Source of the DNA: Amblyornis subalaris
Lineage: Eukaryota; Chordata; Aves; Passeriformes; Ptilonorhynchidae
Assembly (NCBI GenBank): GCA_018881555.1
Contig: JACAXG010000054.1
Location: 682,001-746,000, forward strand
Length of the DNA: 64,000 nucleotides
Reading direction: 5' to 3'
In this document: piece by piece, positions 13,677-25,685 of the stretch
How positions within the stretch are numbered: the first letter of the stretch is position 1
How the letters are laid out: each line of letters starts with the position of its first letter
Position numbers and translations under genes: made by a program
Notes under the pieces: model-generated
Seen by the model: only the letters and a program-made list of their open reading frames with translations
Databases searched by the model: none
Told to the model about the DNA's origin: nothing

Positions 13677-16600
13677 ATTTGGTCATACCTGGTCATGACT
13701 CTCCTAATCTGCTGCAGTTTTTTGCCAGCCATTGGGACTATGAATAGACAAGCTCATCAGAAGGGAGAGTATGAAAATCACAGCATGTCTCACTGCTTGG
13801 AAGAGTTTTTTTCAATTTGAACTTTGTATCTCAGATGCTCAGGGAATAGCCTTTTACATGGGACCTGGAAACAGGCAGAAGTGCTCTGATAATGACTCTG
13901 CTTTTGAAAGATTGCTAGCAGCCTTGCAACCTCTGTAATCATTTTCTAGTCGTAAAACTACACCTTCAGTGGTGAAACAAAAATGTTACAGATATCAGCA
14001 TCATCTGACCATAAAGATTAATTCATTTCATGGATCAACAACAAAGATTTTGTTTTATATTACTGCTTATACATTTGTTACACTGACACTGTAAGGTCAG
14101 TTGAGGGTAGGGGGTTGACAGGGAGATTCCTGTGCACTTTCCAAGGCAAAAGAAGTCAGAAATCTCATGTGTATTTTAATCAGAAACTAAAATTTTAGGA
14201 AAGCAACTGGATAATATTTTACTGCTAATTTTTCGAAGATTCTGAAATAGTACAGTAAATGGGTGAAATTGCTTCAAGAGTACAAAAGGCAAATAAAGCC
14301 ATGACTGTGTTACTCCTTAACTGGCTTGCAGCAGATAGCATTCCAGCACAGACTGGAACTTACCATGGTTTGGGAGTTTTCCTAAAGCCTCAGTTTGACC
14401 AAGTCTGTAAGAAAGCCAGGTACCATTAGATTGCAGCCAGGTTCTGGGATTATACAGAATAATTTGCACTAAAGAAGAGGGAAGCAATATGGGTAGAAAA
14501 ATGGGCACACTTCTATAGTGCATCACCAAACAACTTGAATGCATGGCTGGTAACTCAAAACAGTGGGGCTATATGCAAATCTCCCACTCTAAACCATCTT
14601 ACATGAGTTCTCTCTTTATAGACGTTTTCTTACTTGATGCAATGAATTGACCATAAAACTTTTGTACTGTAATATGTAGAAAATGTGAAGCCTGTCTGTG
14701 TGGATTTTCTAATGCTCTTTTTGCTCCCTTTCTCCTTTTCAAACACAGAAAGTCCACAGAACTCTGTGAATTACAGTCTGTAATGGGAGAAATAAGAAGT
14801 CTAAAATTTGCTTGATTGCAGCCGTGATGCATTAAGCTCCAGGCATCAATCTCAATCGCAGCACTTTTTCTCCAAATGGGCAATATTTTACAGTTATCGC
14901 TCTCTAAACAAAACACAATTTATTATACACACAATTTGAGAGCTAGAGCAGCTAAGACTAGAAGCAAAGAAGTCTTCTGACATGAGGAAGGTAAAAGCAA
15001 TGTCATACTTCAAACTGACTTCATATGATCAAAGACAATCATCTGTGAAATGATGTTCATGCCCTGAATGCAATCATACCATATGCAACTGAATTTGGAA
15101 AAAGTGGAAGAAAATTATTCCCATTACTTTACTGGTGTTCTTAACGTGTTCACACAAGTCATCTTTGAACAGATAAATTAAAATACTTACAGCAACTCTA
15201 CCTTTGCCCTCTTAATTCTAGGTCATTCTGGCAGCTCTCGATACTGCAGAAATATGTTTTCCTACAACCAGTTTGAAGAAATTAATGGATCAAATCTAGA
15301 ACTACTTCCAAAGTTAAAGGGATATAATTTATTTTTTGAATCAAATGTGTCTATGCTGTAAACATTTTTGTCTTCATTACTAAAACAGGAAGAGATTTGA
15401 AGCCTGCTTTATTTTTCAGCATTTATGCTTTTTTTGTTTTCCGTGTTTTTCTCAATAGGAGTGTGATAGCCCATTTAAATTTGGTTTATAGACAGCTTTT
15501 CTTCATTTCGGTATCCTGCTAGCACCATGTTGCAGATCTCAATGCAAAGAGCACCAAGAAATCTTTGTAAAATTTCAATTTGTTCAAATTTGTACATACA
15601 TAAATTTATGGCTGTACGTATGTGTTTGTATACATATATATCCATATGTGCATATGCATACATATTATATAAATAAAAATAGACATATTTACTAACACAT
15701 GTGTGTTAGTAGAGCTGGTTTTATTGTCTCTCAGGCTGTGCAATCCAAACAAAATGTAACTAAAAGGAACATCTTCTATGAACTTTGTTTACTTTACACA
15801 CCAGTGATTCATTTTATTAAAATCAAGCCCATAATTTCCTCTTGGGAGCCTCCCTANGTTATCTCCTCTATCTTCAGAGGCCAATCTGCACAGGAGCTTA
15901 TTTTGCTGCCACCACTGGAACTATGATTTTGGGTTACTTTTTTTCACTTCAGCCAGGAGCTAAATAAGCAAGAGCACATCCCCCTAAGTATAGGTCCATA
16001 ACCTCACTGCAAATAACAGTTTAGACACTGCCAGCTGAGACCAGCACCCTCACTAGCCAGGCTTGATGCTTTTAGACAATGGTCAAGCTGACAACTGACA
16101 CAGTGTCCTCAAACACACATTGCTCAACCCATTTGCCTAGCCTGCTGTTGCCAAGAGGGCTGTTTGTGCAGGCAGCTGGCAGCAAGATGGGAGTACATCT
16201 GGCCATCCTCCGAGAGTGGGCAGGGAAAATGAAAACATCAGATCTCAGCCAAGCCCAAGATAGGATTCTAGGTAAAGCTCATGCTCTACGGGATCCAAAC
16301 AGACTTTGGCAAAATCATCATGAGGAACCTCCCACACCGACTGGCCTTGGCTTCCATTATCTCTTTGAATGACTACACTGCTATGACACCCATGCATCGG
16401 GGAAAACCAGGGCAGCAAGGTGCACAAAAACAAACTGAGGCAGAGCCACTAAGTGGCCATTAAGGCCACTACTCAGGCAGGCTGCAATGTGGCAGGTGTC
16501 CCGCTAGACCATGGCGATCACTTGAGCTGTCAAAACTGTCTCCATCTGCATGGAAAGACCATTGCAAGTTCAAGCCCATGGCAGAGTGATGGCCATAGCA

Positions 16601-17605
16601 CTGGACAATCTCAGCAGTGGATGAAAGCTAACTTGTCCTTAAGAAGCTGAACACCAGGAGGGAAGTGTGATGCCCAGGAGCAACAGAAATTTGTCAGCAG
16701 GGAAAGTAATCTAAGGATTTAGGGTCTGTTTACATAGTTTTGATTGTTGTTACCTGCAAAATCTAAGCCAAGGTTCCCTATAAAATAAAACTAAGAGCTC
16801 AGTGAGTCTGATGTTAATTCAAAGTATAGACTTCACTCAAGGCACTCTGAATTTATACCAGATAAGCTGAGATCAGTCTCAGACAGTATGCTCCTGGTTG
16901 CAAAGACAGCTTGTACAGCCCAGGATTACATAACTGTTGTTTCAGGTTGGCAGTCCTAATATAACACCATCACTGGCAGCTGATCATCTGTCTTGAAAAT
17001 CTGAATGGGCCACCAAACCATCCCCGAGCACACACTTTTATAGCACTTCTGCTATAAAACGCCATGTAACCTCTTTACAAAGAAACAAGTGCTCTACCTC
17101 ACTAGCCCTTGTTATTGCCACATCTAGAGAGGGACTGTTTAAAGTGTCCTCCCTCCCAGTCCCTCCACACTGGTCCTCCAGGTCTTAAGACTACCAAGAG
17201 AAAGGCAGCAGTGAAGTCTTTGGTCCTCCTCCGTGAGGCAAGGTCCCTCTGCACTGATGTCACTCTGCTCTTGGTGTGTGCTCGGTTAAGTCAGTAATTT
17301 GTCATGAGCGTGGGCCCTATCCATACATGGCAGGCTGGAGGAGGAATGACCTCAAACTCCGCTTCTAATCCAGGGGGCGTTGCCAAAGCACAGTGTTTGA
17401 GTTTGATGCATGAAGTGCAGAGATATTTTCAGCTACTGAATCACACTTTTGGCTCCACAGCTAACTTGAACTTCTCCTTAGTTTTGTTTGCAATTTTTCA
17501 TGTTCTGCGATCACCACTGACTCTCAGAAAAAGAAAAATAGGTGGAGTTTTAAAGAAAAAAAACCCCACACAATCGTACATGTGAAGATTTTTTTTAAAA
17601 TAAAT
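13677..17605. other. unique noncoding DNA
   Basis: No gene or repeat was recognised. The region contains an AT-rich stretch of alternating purine and pyrimidine around 15590-15690 that ends in a short perfect inverted repeat (15691-15710). Short open frames such as 14599-14916 minus and 16079-16372 plus show no domain or splice context. Confidence 0.45.
15691..15710. repeat. 9-bp perfect inverted repeat with 2-base spacer
   Basis: The 20 bases are ACTAACACA, TG, TGTGTTAGT. The two 9-base arms are exact reverse complements. It sits at the edge of a TA/TG/CA-rich stretch (about 15590-15690), a context that favours cruciform or Z-like structure. It could also be a dyad protein-binding site. Confidence 0.7.
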
Positions 17606-17611
17606 TTTATT
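17606..17611 (-). terminator. candidate poly(A) signal AATAAA (minus strand)
   Basis: TTTATT on the + strand reads AATAAA on the - strand, about 65 bases after the stop codon of the minus-strand open segment 17677-17946. The position suits a short 3' UTR. AATAAA is common in AT-rich DNA, so it is only supporting evidence. Confidence 0.35.
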
Positions 17612-17676
17612 TGAATAACTTCTATTTCATTCTCTTGCATGTGTTGAGGGGTGGAGTTAAACAAATTACTAATAGA

Positions 17677-17946
17677 TTATGGTGCATCACCAATGTCTGG
17701 TTTCTTTATTTCACATTCTAAAAATGTGCTATTAAATGCTGCCAGTGAGTGCTTTCTAATGATTTTTGTGTCCAACAGAAGAATGAAACGGTCTGAAAAA
17801 TGAGGCAGTTCAACAGCAGTTAGCTTGGACACAGCTACATGAGAGCTTTTACCTATATATTCCTGTAGCTGAAGCAAAAATATTTTGCTATACTTGCCCC
17901 ATGAAACCGTATCCACTTGACCACAATTTACAACCGTAATTTGAAA
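17677..17946 (-). CDS. candidate terminal coding exon, protein unidentified
   Basis: On the - strand this segment starts right after a pyrimidine-rich acceptor (ttttgctttttcattactgccag) and stays open for 89 codons to a TAA at 17677-17679. It begins in phase 0. The translation runs from FQITVVNCGQ through LLQLQEYIGK and FILLLDTKII to KKPDIGDAP. It alternates hydrophobic and polar residues like a beta-rich globular fold, possibly OB-like, though that is a guess. A minus-strand AATAAA follows at 17606-17611. An in-frame stop lies just upstream of the acceptor, so earlier exons would be needed. Those would lie at higher coordinates, and I could not place them. I do not recognise the family. A chance open frame is a real alternative. 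Confidence 0.32.
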   Translation of the reverse strand, partial: FQITVVNCGQVDTVSWGKYSKIFLLQLQEYIGKSSHVAVSKLTAVELPHFSDRFILLLDTKIIRKHSLAAFNSTFLECEIKKPDIGDAP

Positions 17947-17949
17947 CTG

Positions 17950-20268
17950 GCAGTAATGAAAAAGCAAAACCTCATTTTACAGTACAAAGGACACAAGTCT
18001 TAATTGGCTTATCCTGCCCATTACAACTGCATCACCTCTCTGTCACTGCGGCCTGAGCCTACCCTCAGTCATTTGAGAGGAAAGCTCCAGCAGACAAGTT
18101 ATGCAACCTCATTCACAGGTAAACACATCACTTAAGCATATGCTTAATTCCATCTCTAATCAGTAAAGTCAATTCACCAAAGCAAAGCACGTGCTCAAGT
18201 CAAAAGTGAATAGGTAGTATGCATCTTTTTGAATATGGGTTTTTCAGAAACTGAGGATGTTGGACAAAACTTTGCTTGATTTCCTTTAGAGCTCATGAGG
18301 CTGGAAGAAGGTAGAATTCAGCTGTTAATCAAACTGTCACTCGTGCATGTAAAGTACTATTATTTTTACCTCATCCATAGATTGGTAAGCAAAAGCAAAT
18401 TTAAGAAGAGCCATGGGATGTATCCCCGGTGTGGACACAGACATATATATGTACTACCCATGGATTGCAGGGACCACAGAGGCAGGAGTCAACACCAAAA
18501 AAAATGAGGTAAGAAGCTACTGTAGGAAATTCTGTACATCCAGAACTGCTGATGAGCCTCACTGAGCCTTTTCACAGAGTGAATTGGGAGCTTTTCTTAT
18601 CCACTGAAAGAAGAGTGAAAAATAATGGGCGTTTCAACTCTTTGTTTACATTTCCCTCTGTGGCAATGAGGCAAGAGTGGGTATAATGAACACACTACTT
18701 TGATAAGGAATGTGGCTCTTGCCTTGATGGACTGAAGTAACAGGGCAGCCTCTAACATCATCTGAAATCTATTCTTTTCCTTTAAATTTCCTTTAGTCTT
18801 AGCAAGCAACATTAATCTAACAGAGACAACTTCCAGCCAAGCAGAGATCCCCAGGAGCATTATTCGACTGCAGACAAGTGGGAAAAGGAAAAGCCTGTTG
18901 CAAAGAGCAGGGCTGGAACCAGTCATAGGGAATTTATGCCCAGCAGCAGGCTGCACCATTTGCCTGCCTCTGCCTTTCTCCCCAGAGGAAGGAGTCTTAT
19001 CTACCTTTGCAGATATCAGAATCGATTACAAACACCGTTGGGCTGCCCTAAATTATGCTCTGCTGCCCGAGGCTGCTTTCTCCCAAGCTCCCAAGTGAGT
19101 CCCCATAAAAAAAGGCTGTGGGGGATGTGGGGAAGGGAGCGCTGAGGGCCAGGCTCTACCTGTTCTTCAGCTCCTCCAGCTGCTGTCAACCCACTGACTT
19201 GTTCTCTGTTTGAGATTGCAATCTGTCCCTGCCCCAAAGGTGCTGCCAACTGTAGAGTATAAATGTTTTCAGAAATTAAACAACTCCAGCAAAATACACA
19301 TTATGCAAATATCTCCTCTCTTCCCAGATGACACAACATGGAGCACCAAGCACAAACAAAAATGGACCAAACAAAGTGCAGAGGCATTGTGGGAAAAAAG
19401 TCATTTAGCGAAGAGCTTTTGTGTTCTCTTTACAGCCATTAGGACAGTGATAATGCTGAACTGGCTGGTCAGCCACAAAATTTGGATAAACTGAGACACA
19501 GAAGAGACAACTGAAAGCAAGGAGACAGCAAAAATAAGCGAAGCAACAGATGGAAAGCAGAAATGCAATGTCTAAACTGCAGCTGTAATTCTGCTGGTAA
19601 CAGTCACATTTAAGAGTAGTAAAGTTTGCTTTCCAGTTTTGGAGAAGACAAGGAGTTTTCTTTTTGAAAAAACCCAGCTTGTTAGCCGAACTGCTGTGGG
19701 TTTTCCCCAGATAGTCTGTGGGATAGGAAAATTGTTTTTCTCCATACCTAGGAATGCAGAAACTCTTCTAAGAAACGACAAAATTCTGACAACCCTCTGG
19801 TGTTGTCCTAGTACTGTTGGGAGGGGAGAGGGAGGTCACATCATTAAAATCCATACCCACAAGTGCAAGAGCTGTGTTTTAGTTGCTGCTGGCCAGGGGT
19901 CAGTCCCTGGCGCTGTTCAGAGCTCTCCCATGGCAGCACAACTTCCTTAGTCTTTCTTCTTTAGTAGTATGACTGTTACAATTAGCCAGGAGAGGGTAGT
20001 TATTGTTGTAGCAATGTTTTTGTAGATTTGTTTGGCAGCTTTTCCAGCAGGATTTCAGTATAGTTTTGATAACATGCAAGTATGGAAAAGAAGGATTTCC
20101 ACATTGGCCAAAGAAACAGTTGTGGCAAGACTACCTATTTTTAACACAGTTTATTCCTAGTACTATTTCAGACACAGTATTTTTTCTCCCATCTGTTGAC
20201 ACAGTTGTTTTGTTTCTCTAAAGACATAGTTGTCTGTCTCTTGGAGAAAAAAAGCCAACACCAACACC
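17950..20268. other. noncoding DNA, possible 5' UTR near its right end
   Basis: No repeat or named gene was seen. A splice-bounded 126-base segment (about 18382-18507, acceptor ccatag, donor GTAAGA) has no frame open across its full length. A plausible acceptor ends at about 20204 (tctgttgacacag), just before the first coding exon of the model that starts at 20269, so 20205-20268 could be 5' UTR. An octamer ATGCAAAT is present near 19305. Confidence 0.35.
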
Positions 20269-20330
20269 ATGAATAGTTGCAGCGAAGAACATGAGACCGA
20301 AAACCAATCAAACAGTGATCTGGTCAAAAG
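20269..20330 (+). CDS. candidate gene, coding exon 1 (start codon)
   Basis: The ATG at 20269-20271 has a favourable context (caacaccATGA), and an in-frame TAG lies about 45 bases upstream, which supports this start. The exon encodes MNSCSEEHETENQSNSDLVK plus two bases of the next codon. It ends at AAAAG before a GTAATG donor (phase 2). The residues are acidic and polar, with no signal peptide. The phase fits the next candidate exon at 24137, which supplies the single missing base. No known family is recognised. Evidence is limited to the splice motif, start context and phase agreement. Confidence 0.33.
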
Positions 20331-21998
20331 GTAATGCTGGCAAAGCTTAATGACTGAAATGTACAGCAATTCTTCAGAAGCCTCTTAAAATTTACATCAG
20401 GTATTTTAAGTGTGACTGTGAATTTTTAAAATTCAGACCTGGTATACTCAACAACTAAGACGGTTTATTGATCTAAGGAGTCTGACTGCAAACCTGCTAT
20501 TGGAGCAATGTACCAGTCTGCTCAGGAGGAATGCAGACACAGAGTAAGGTGCAAACACTTTCTTTAATAAGGGAAGGAAAATGTAATGAGAGCACCAGGG
20601 GAAAAAAATAAACCTCAAAGGCTGATAAAAATTAAACTGGTATAACCGGACAAAACATTAGGCAATCCTTCTAAGACTCAGGTTGCCAGGCTATTTTCTC
20701 TGATTTTTAATGATAAGTTTTTTTCCTCGTTGGACTGCTGGAGTTCATGGTTATGATCTCCCAGGCAATCTGAAAATCTTATCTCCTCTCAAAGGCATTT
20801 CAGGCAGCTTGAAAGTTTGTAGGTGGAAGCAAATAAAACTGAAGCATGGCTAAGGTAGGACCTCTGCAGATCACTAAAGCACCTCTATTCTTGTAGGACA
20901 GCCTATTTGCTGGAAAAGCTGCAATATGAAAACCTGATATATTAAAGGTCAAGACTCCAATACAGAGCAGACTCATCTGTATTGTGTTTTAATTTCTTTT
21001 TATGCCGAGAGGTGCCTAGGGTTCTGAAGACGTGACAGAAAGATAAATCATGCATGACAAACTGGAACAGAAGACAAGGCCGTATCCAGAATAGGATAGC
21101 TCTGCTAGTGCAGCTGTCCTAGCTAACTGTACTGACAGTGTTCCCAGCACAGCCTTCATTCGTACCAGCAAAATCATGTTATTTGCTGGCACAGCCTTTT
21201 CCTGAGGTCCCTCTTCCCTCATCCAATGCACTAAAAGTGTTTCAGTAAAAGTAAAGGTTTGTTCTAAGTGTATCCACAGTGAGAGCTTTTGTGTCTGCTA
21301 GTCAGAGATCAAGTCAAATATCATGCCTCTTTACGCCTTTGGCCAAGACAGCAGAGACAGCAAAAATCTGTAAAATAGGCATGTTCTTCCTTTGACTGGA
21401 GGAAGAATCCTTTGTAAAGACTGCAATCCTGGCTTCTGCCCCTATCAGGAATCTCACCTTCTCATGCGCTTTTGCAGAAATGCAGAGATAAAATGTCTCA
21501 CCACAGGTACCCTTATCAGAAAGGTTATGGTATTTCCACAAGCAAAAGAAGTTTCCAGCACTCCTATGACTGACCCCAGCTCCTGCTCCACCCCTGTTCT
21601 GTAGAAGGCTCACCCACCTGGCCCTGCCTATGTCAGTGAGGCTCAGCCCAGGCTAAGCACCCTTCCCCAGAGCCACAGGAAGGGGGAAGCAGACAGTGGG
21701 CTTGGTGCTGCTGCCTGCTGCAGGATGGAGAAGGCAGGACCANGATGTACAGTGACACGAGGGAAAATCATGCCAGAGCAAGTGCCTGGGACTATGTGGG
21801 CAGTTTAAGAAAACAACCAGATTGATCAAGACAATGAATATCGCAACTGATTTAAGATGTATTTTTAAAATAACTTCAAAGCTTTCAGGAGCTGTGTGAA
21901 AACATATTTCCAGGTGTGCTATATGGTATGACCTACTGGTCACAGTCATTCAAGTGATTTAAGGTTTTAAGGCTGTTGTCTGTGATTTTCATAGGAGA

Positions 21999-22397
21999 AT
22001 GGGCAGTGACTTTAACATGCCCTTGAAGAAATTAAGATCAGCAAAGGATCTGGCAGCATATTCATACATGGTTTTCAGCCTGTTAAAAGGGCTTACCTGG
22101 TCACCTGCTTTTGGTTTCACAACATCTACAGCTGTGGTCATTGGACACCCTGTATTATCTAATTTTTTTACAAGACATACAGTACCTATTTCTGGAAGAC
22201 TGGACCTAATCCAGGCTACTATGGTTTCCATAGACAGGAAGTTTGAAGGTTTAAAACAGCAAGGATTAAAACAGCAGGAGGTTGAAAAGAAAATTGAGGA
22301 CCTGGAAATAACAACTGATAGTCCTGACGCAATCATCAGTGAGAACACTGCAGCTCTGAAAAACGTGATCAACAGCCTGGAGAATAATCTCAGATAA
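21999..22397 (+). pseudogene. coiled-coil ORF, possible LINE ORF1-like relic
   Basis: A 132-codon open frame from ATG to TAA. Residues 78-132 form a coiled coil (SIDRKFEGLKQQ, VEKKIEDLEIT, NTAALKNVINSLENNLR), preceded by a hydrophobic, proline-containing region without a known motif. A trimeric coiled coil ending near an 'NNLR' motif is typical of ORF1 proteins of L1 and Tx1 LINEs, where an RNA-binding domain follows. Here the frame stops right after NNLR and no RNA-binding domain or reverse transcriptase follows, so if related it is a truncated relic. A 15-base tandem duplication (22248-22277) repeats the residues GLKQQ. It lies in intron 1 of the plus-strand gene model. It could also be an unspliced exon of an unknown gene or a chance ORF. 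Confidence 0.35.
22248..22277 (+). repeat. 15-bp tandem duplication, 2 copies
   Basis: Units 22248-22262 and 22263-22277 differ at 2 of 15 positions. Both read in frame, giving GLKQQ twice within the coiled coil of the 21999-22397 ORF. The in-frame, coil-compatible expansion is mildly suggestive of past coding selection. Confidence 0.7.
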
Positions 22398-24136
22398 AAG
22401 GTTAGGTTTTGGAGGACAGTGGAAAGCTCCTGCAAGGACAGTTACAAGAGAGGTTCTGGTACACTTTTGTACATGAGTTTCAACCATTTCTCCTCAGCAT
22501 CATGTAGGGAGACACGTGATACAAAAGCTTGTAGCTATCCAAGCTACCCCAGCGTGTCTAATTTAAAGGAAAACCATTACTGGCTAAGAGCTATGACAGC
22601 TTCCTCCAGCTATGGAAGCTGAAGGTACTTCTGTCCCCACTTGCTCCACGCTGGCTGAAGGCTCACATTTCCTACCTCATTCACTGTGAGCCCTCCACTG
22701 ACCTTCAACCAAAGCCAACCCAGATGGCTTTGCCTGGAGTGAGAAACAGAGCACTTGCATAGCTCTTCTGACAAGGAGTGTGGTGGGTAATCTCCAGCTC
22801 GTAAGCAACGATGATCCATGGGCAGAGGGTCATCTTTACCCTTTGCAGCCCCTTGCAAAGGCAACTCCTGTCCACTATCAGAGATCTGAAGCATAGATGA
22901 AGAGTTATAGAAAAGGCAAGATGGAAAGTTTAACTTGCTGTATCACTGAAGTACTGGCTGAAGAAATAAGCTTACCAGACACCCTACTGAACTTAAAGCC
23001 CTAAATAACAATTATCTATGATGTGGTGCTTGACAGAAGACTCATTACTTGAGAATGGACACACAAGTTTTATCCTGAATGTTCAGAACTCATGAACATT
23101 GTAGACAAAGTACCACCCTGAATATTCTTTTGTGACATGCAAAACAAGAAAGAATAAAATAAAGACTCCGAATAGTGTAGTAAACCAATCCCTCTCTAAA
23201 CTACGTTTATTTACTATCCCCAGAAAACTCATTAAAAAGCAACATATTTTAAAGAAGAAAATTATTGATCTTTGAAACACAAATGACAACGCAGGTGAGC
23301 AGAGCCTCCACTAAATTTGTTGATGCCTATGTCCAAAAGCCAGGTGCCAGCTCAGATGAATACCGTGACACTAAATGGCAGAAAGAGACTGGTTGACTTA
23401 AAGAGACTGGCAGGGACTAGCTAAACCTGGTTTCTGAGGGTGTTTCNTATTAACGTAGGGTATCTTCAGGCCTGGTTGCCCCAGGAACCAGACAAATGGA
23501 AAAGCAGGTTTTTGAGTCACCTTTGCTTTCTCTGCTGTGTTCAGCTCAGCTTTGGTGCAGCTGCAAGCAAAAGACTAAGGATAAGGTGGCAATTTCATCA
23601 AGACTTGTCCTCAGTGTGGCCTCTCACACTGACTGTAGAAGCTCCAACCAAGGAAAAACTGCCCTAGGAAAGGAGCCAAGAAAAGTGCACAGGACTTGGA
23701 AATTCTTTTGGATAACTGAGTCAACACATTAGGCCCCAAAAACGTTTCTACCACAAAAACATAACGCCACTACTAAGAAACATTAGAAATCAAGCTAAAG
23801 GCTTCTCATGAGGAATAAAGCACACAAAAAACCATAAAGATCACTCAGAAACTCAAATACAATGAACGGTTAAGAAAACTGATAAGGTAGGGAAAAAAGG
23901 ACAAAACAGATCCCTATTGAATTCTACATCTCCAAAGAATTATTCAAATTCCCACTTGAGTGTTTCCAGAGATTAATACCACCAATTCTGATTCAGAAAG
24001 TTACAACAGATATATTAAAATTCAGTCAATTTTGTCCCAAACCATTATCACACTGTTCTAGAACCTTTGTGACCACCAGAAATTTACAGGATAAAAGAGC
24101 AAGCACTCAAAGAAAACAATAATTTTTTTCTATCAG

Positions 24137-24224
24137 AACTACTTCATGGGAGACAAGCAGAATTAGAGACCCAAGGAAGAGGCTCCAGGCAGAGCCTGAT
24201 AAACCTCGCATGACCTCAGGACAG
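24137..24224 (+). CDS. candidate gene, coding exon 2
   Basis: An excellent acceptor (aataatttttttctatcag) precedes the segment, and a GTAAAG donor follows ACAG. The 88 bases give one base completing the exon 1 codon plus 29 codons, and the exon ends in phase 0. The translation is basic and polar (TTSWETSRIRDPRKRLQAEP then DKPRMTSGQ). The frame starting at the first base hits a stop quickly, so the open frame is the one that exon 1 predicts. No domain is recognised. This could be a decoy exon, since similar splice pairs occur elsewhere in the window. Confidence 0.33.
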
Positions 24225-25324
24225 GTAAAGCACTTCTCACCTCTTCTCTAAGGATTGCTTACTAATACACCAATCCTACAGTACTTTCAAATGTGATTTA
24301 AAGAGCATAATGGTGTCAGAATTAGCTTTGCTAGGGCTACTCCATTTCTTTCATTCTGACAAGTCAAAGAAATCCTTAACTTGAACTGCAGATGTAGGTT
24401 TTGGCACCTATGTTCCAATGTTTTTCATACCATTTCATTGCAACTAGTCTTGGCAATGAGCAGTGAAGTCCTCAGTGGGTTTGCAGATCATCCCAGCAAC
24501 ATGATTAGAAAACTTGATCCAAATGTCGTAAAAGTCAATGGAACTTGGATTGAGACCAAAGAGAAATGCTCTTCCCTGCTAGGGATGATTATCTATACAT
24601 CATATTCTTTCTGTGGATGAAAGTGAGTCTGCTCATGCACCAATTTCAATTGCTTAACAATAGCGCCTGCTTTTGAACAATAATAGTGTCATGAGAGAAA
24701 ACATAACCTGACATAGAGAAAACATGTCTCCTGTGCCCTGAGATCAATTAAAAATTCCACTGACTACAGTCACTATTGAGTACGACTATCACATTATTAC
24801 TTAAAGATATGCATGTAGGTACATACACACACTTGCATCGCCTTACTGGCCTGGAGGTCCTCTAAACCCTTCCCTGGGAACCAGCAGACATTTGCAAGAG
24901 GAGAGATGTAGTTCATGTGGTCATGGGGACACAGATGGTATCTCACCTCCTGTGTAATATTATTCACTAAAATTTTATATGTTGAATATCTTTAAAATAT
25001 GGAAACATTTCTGCGAAAAAAAAAAGTTTTATTCTAAGGAAGAAAACGAAATGTTTTGAGTATAGCCTAAATATTTATAAGATATTTTATTTGTAACACC
25101 AATTTCAAGAGATTATCCATAAACACAAACACACTATTGGATTTATGTAATAATTACTTGTCATTTTACATCTGCTATAAATGCAAAGCAATACTGGTAA
25201 TATTTCTAGCTGACATGCTGTTCTTAGTGCAGAGGGCTTTTTTGTCAATAGAGCTGTAATAATTCACTTATCAACTGGAAGAACAAGTCAATCTGACAAG
25301 AGTTGTACCTGAGGAGAAAAAAAG

Positions 25325-25685
25325 TCACAGAAACATTTGTGTTGGAAGCCACCTCTAAATGGGTCATCCTAGGTCATCTATAATAGTCACTTATCTAGTC
25401 TAGCCATGACTGACTCCACACCCTCTCATGGCAGTTTGCTCCACTGACCTAAATGTTGTGCAGTAGTAACCCCTTTCCAATATCGAACAGTCTAGCAAAG
25501 TATTCCCTGCTGTAGCCCAACCACAGTATTTCCACACCCTTTTCTCTTCAGTAACATATAAAAANACCTTGCCCTGTTCATTCCAGCCCTTGTGGATATG
25601 TATGTGCACCTAAAGCTCTCACTTAGGCTCTCTCCAGGCTCAATGTACCTAGATTTCTTCTCTCAAATACTCTTTCATCTTGACT
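25325..25685 (-). mobile_element. old, diverged CR1 LINE fragment (minus strand)
   Basis: Read on the + strand, the segment follows the reverse complement of a CR1 3' end: 'cacagaaacatttgtgttggaagccacct' with a 'ggtcatct' block, then 'gactccacaccctctcatggcagtttgctccactg', and later 'ctctctccaggctcaatg' where younger copies have 'ctctccaggctgaac'. Divergence is high, so this is an old insertion. It lies in intron 2 of the plus-strand gene model. It has no coding capacity. Confidence 0.72.

Noticed and set aside
18382..18507. Plus-strand segment between CCATAG and GTAAGA
   Set aside because: Two frames have early stops and the third stops at the donor, so it cannot be a simple coding exon.
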